Assembly (NCBI GenBank): GCA_905250075.1 | Contig: CAJNOP010000001.1 | Location: 1,629,912 to 1,693,911 of the forward strand | Source of the DNA: Rotaria sp. Silwood1 | Lineage: Eukaryota; Rotifera; Eurotatoria; Philodinida; Philodinidae | Reading direction: 5' to 3' | Length of the DNA: 64,000 nt | Part shown: piece by piece, positions 63,526-64,000 of the stretch | How the letters are laid out: every line of letters starts with the position of its first letter | Numbering within the stretch: the stretch's first letter is position 1 | Made by a program: the position numbers and the translations under genes | Notes under the pieces: model-generated | The model's input: only the letters and a program-made list of their open reading frames with translations | Told to the model about the DNA's origin: nothing | Databases searched by the model: none

Positions 63526-64000
63526 ATGGAAGAACCATTAGAACAAGAACATTCAATAACAAATGATGATTTAAAACCATCATCATCAACAGCATCAACA
63601 ACCACAATGACAAAATCATCTCGTTCAACAAAACAAACAACAACAACAACAAATGGTACAACACGTCGTCATAAACGACGACGTCAAACAAACAGTACCC
63701 GTTCATCAAGTGATCATTCAACATCATCAAGTCGTTCATCATCATCATCAAGTCATTCATCACATTTATCAATTAAAAATTCAAATTTAAATGAACAAGA
63801 AATTCAAAAAACTCGTAGTTATCTAGCACAAGAACAATTACAAACAATAATTAATAAGACAAAAACAGGAAAATACGATGTTTTGGATAGTTTTGCTTTT
63901 TTATCATTTGAAACTGATGATGATTGGCGTATTGCATTTGAACATCTTAATCAACAACATTTACAACGTACATATACAACTAAAAAAGCTTATTCATTAT
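63526..64000 (+). CDS. Basic Ser-rich protein, 3' partial, possibly AUTS2-like
   Basis: An open frame starts at ATG 63526 and runs off the window (158 codons). The N-terminal half is low-complexity Ser/Thr with a basic patch (TRRHKRRRQTNSTRSSS) that could be a nuclear localisation signal. A denser segment follows: Y-L-A-Q-E-Q-L-Q-T-I-I-N-K, then K-Y-D-V-L-D-S-F-A-F-L-S-F-E-T. The D-V-L-D-x-F-A-x-x-S-F motif after a basic Ser-rich stretch recalls the N-terminus of AUTS2/fibrosin-like proteins (D-I-I-D-G-F-A-M-T-S-F), but this is a short match from memory and no name is assigned. The ATG just upstream (ATGACAATATAA) meets an immediate stop, so 63526 is the first usable start. Confidence 0.55.
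   Translation, partial: MEEPLEQEHSITNDDLKPSSSTASTTTMTKSSRSTKQTTTTTNGTTRRHKRRRQTNSTRSSSDHSTSSSRSSSSSSHSSHLSIKNSNLNEQEIQKTRSYLAQEQLQTIINKTKTGKYDVLDSFAFLSFETDDDWRIAFEHLNQQHLQRTYTTKKAYSL

Noticed and set aside
63509..63772. Minus-strand Met/Leu-rich open frame
   Set aside because: It is the antisense shadow of the CAA/TCA-rich 5' end of the right-edge gene.

Overview
The window is a gene-dense, AT-rich stretch of an animal nuclear genome. Genes are split by many short GT-AG introns (mostly 50-110 bases) plus a few of 0.5-2.2 kb. Gene content (filamin, TIMELESS, STK11IP, TMEM163, DCAF8, TMEM9, CFAP141) is metazoan. Intron style, an intronless PPC/DUF296 gene, polypyrimidine-AG sites just upstream of many start codons (as expected for spliced-leader trans-splicing) and degenerate TGTGGG-like tracts together suggest a bdelloid rotifer. 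That placement is an inference, not proven by the sequence.

Layout. 1-2662: no gene seen, probably intron of TIMELESS. 2663-4310 (+): C-terminal exons of TIMELESS. 7410-21821 (+): a complete filamin, read as 41 exons and about 2,498 residues, with an internal alternative terminal exon at 12418-12638 predicting a short isoform. 23024-23800 (+): intronless GNAT acetyltransferase. 24098-25138 (+): intronless TMEM163-like zinc carrier. 27004-39212 (-): five head-to-tail genes SAAL1, PPC/DUF296, LSM2, IGBP1 and UTP6, separated by only 98-241 bases. 39854-40299 (+): COA6. 40584-49210 (+): STK11IP in 23 exons. 49424-51778 (+): a 526-residue protein I do not recognise, with an N-terminal Cys/His cluster. 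51779-54500: gene-poor, with GT-rich islands, a hairpin and a decayed reading frame. 54501-55661 (-): small CFAP141-like ciliary gene. 56068-60634 (+): DCAF8. 62033-62868 (-): TMEM9. 63526 to the edge (+): start of a basic, Ser-rich protein.

The genes are mostly unrelated housekeeping functions: cytoskeleton, fork protection, U6 snRNP, ribosome biogenesis, PP2A regulation, complex IV assembly, ubiquitin ligase adaptor, and endosome/lysosome. Spliced models were assembled by hand from exon phase, splice sites and remembered family similarity. Every internal exon junction listed is phase-consistent, and several totals fall close to the human protein lengths.

The observations most worth checking are the filamin alternative terminal exon with its own AATAAA, a four-copy intronic repeat family, the splice-acceptor signature upstream of most start codons, the PPC/DUF296 gene, the orphan Cys/His gene, and a 10-N gap flanked by identical 47-base copies.
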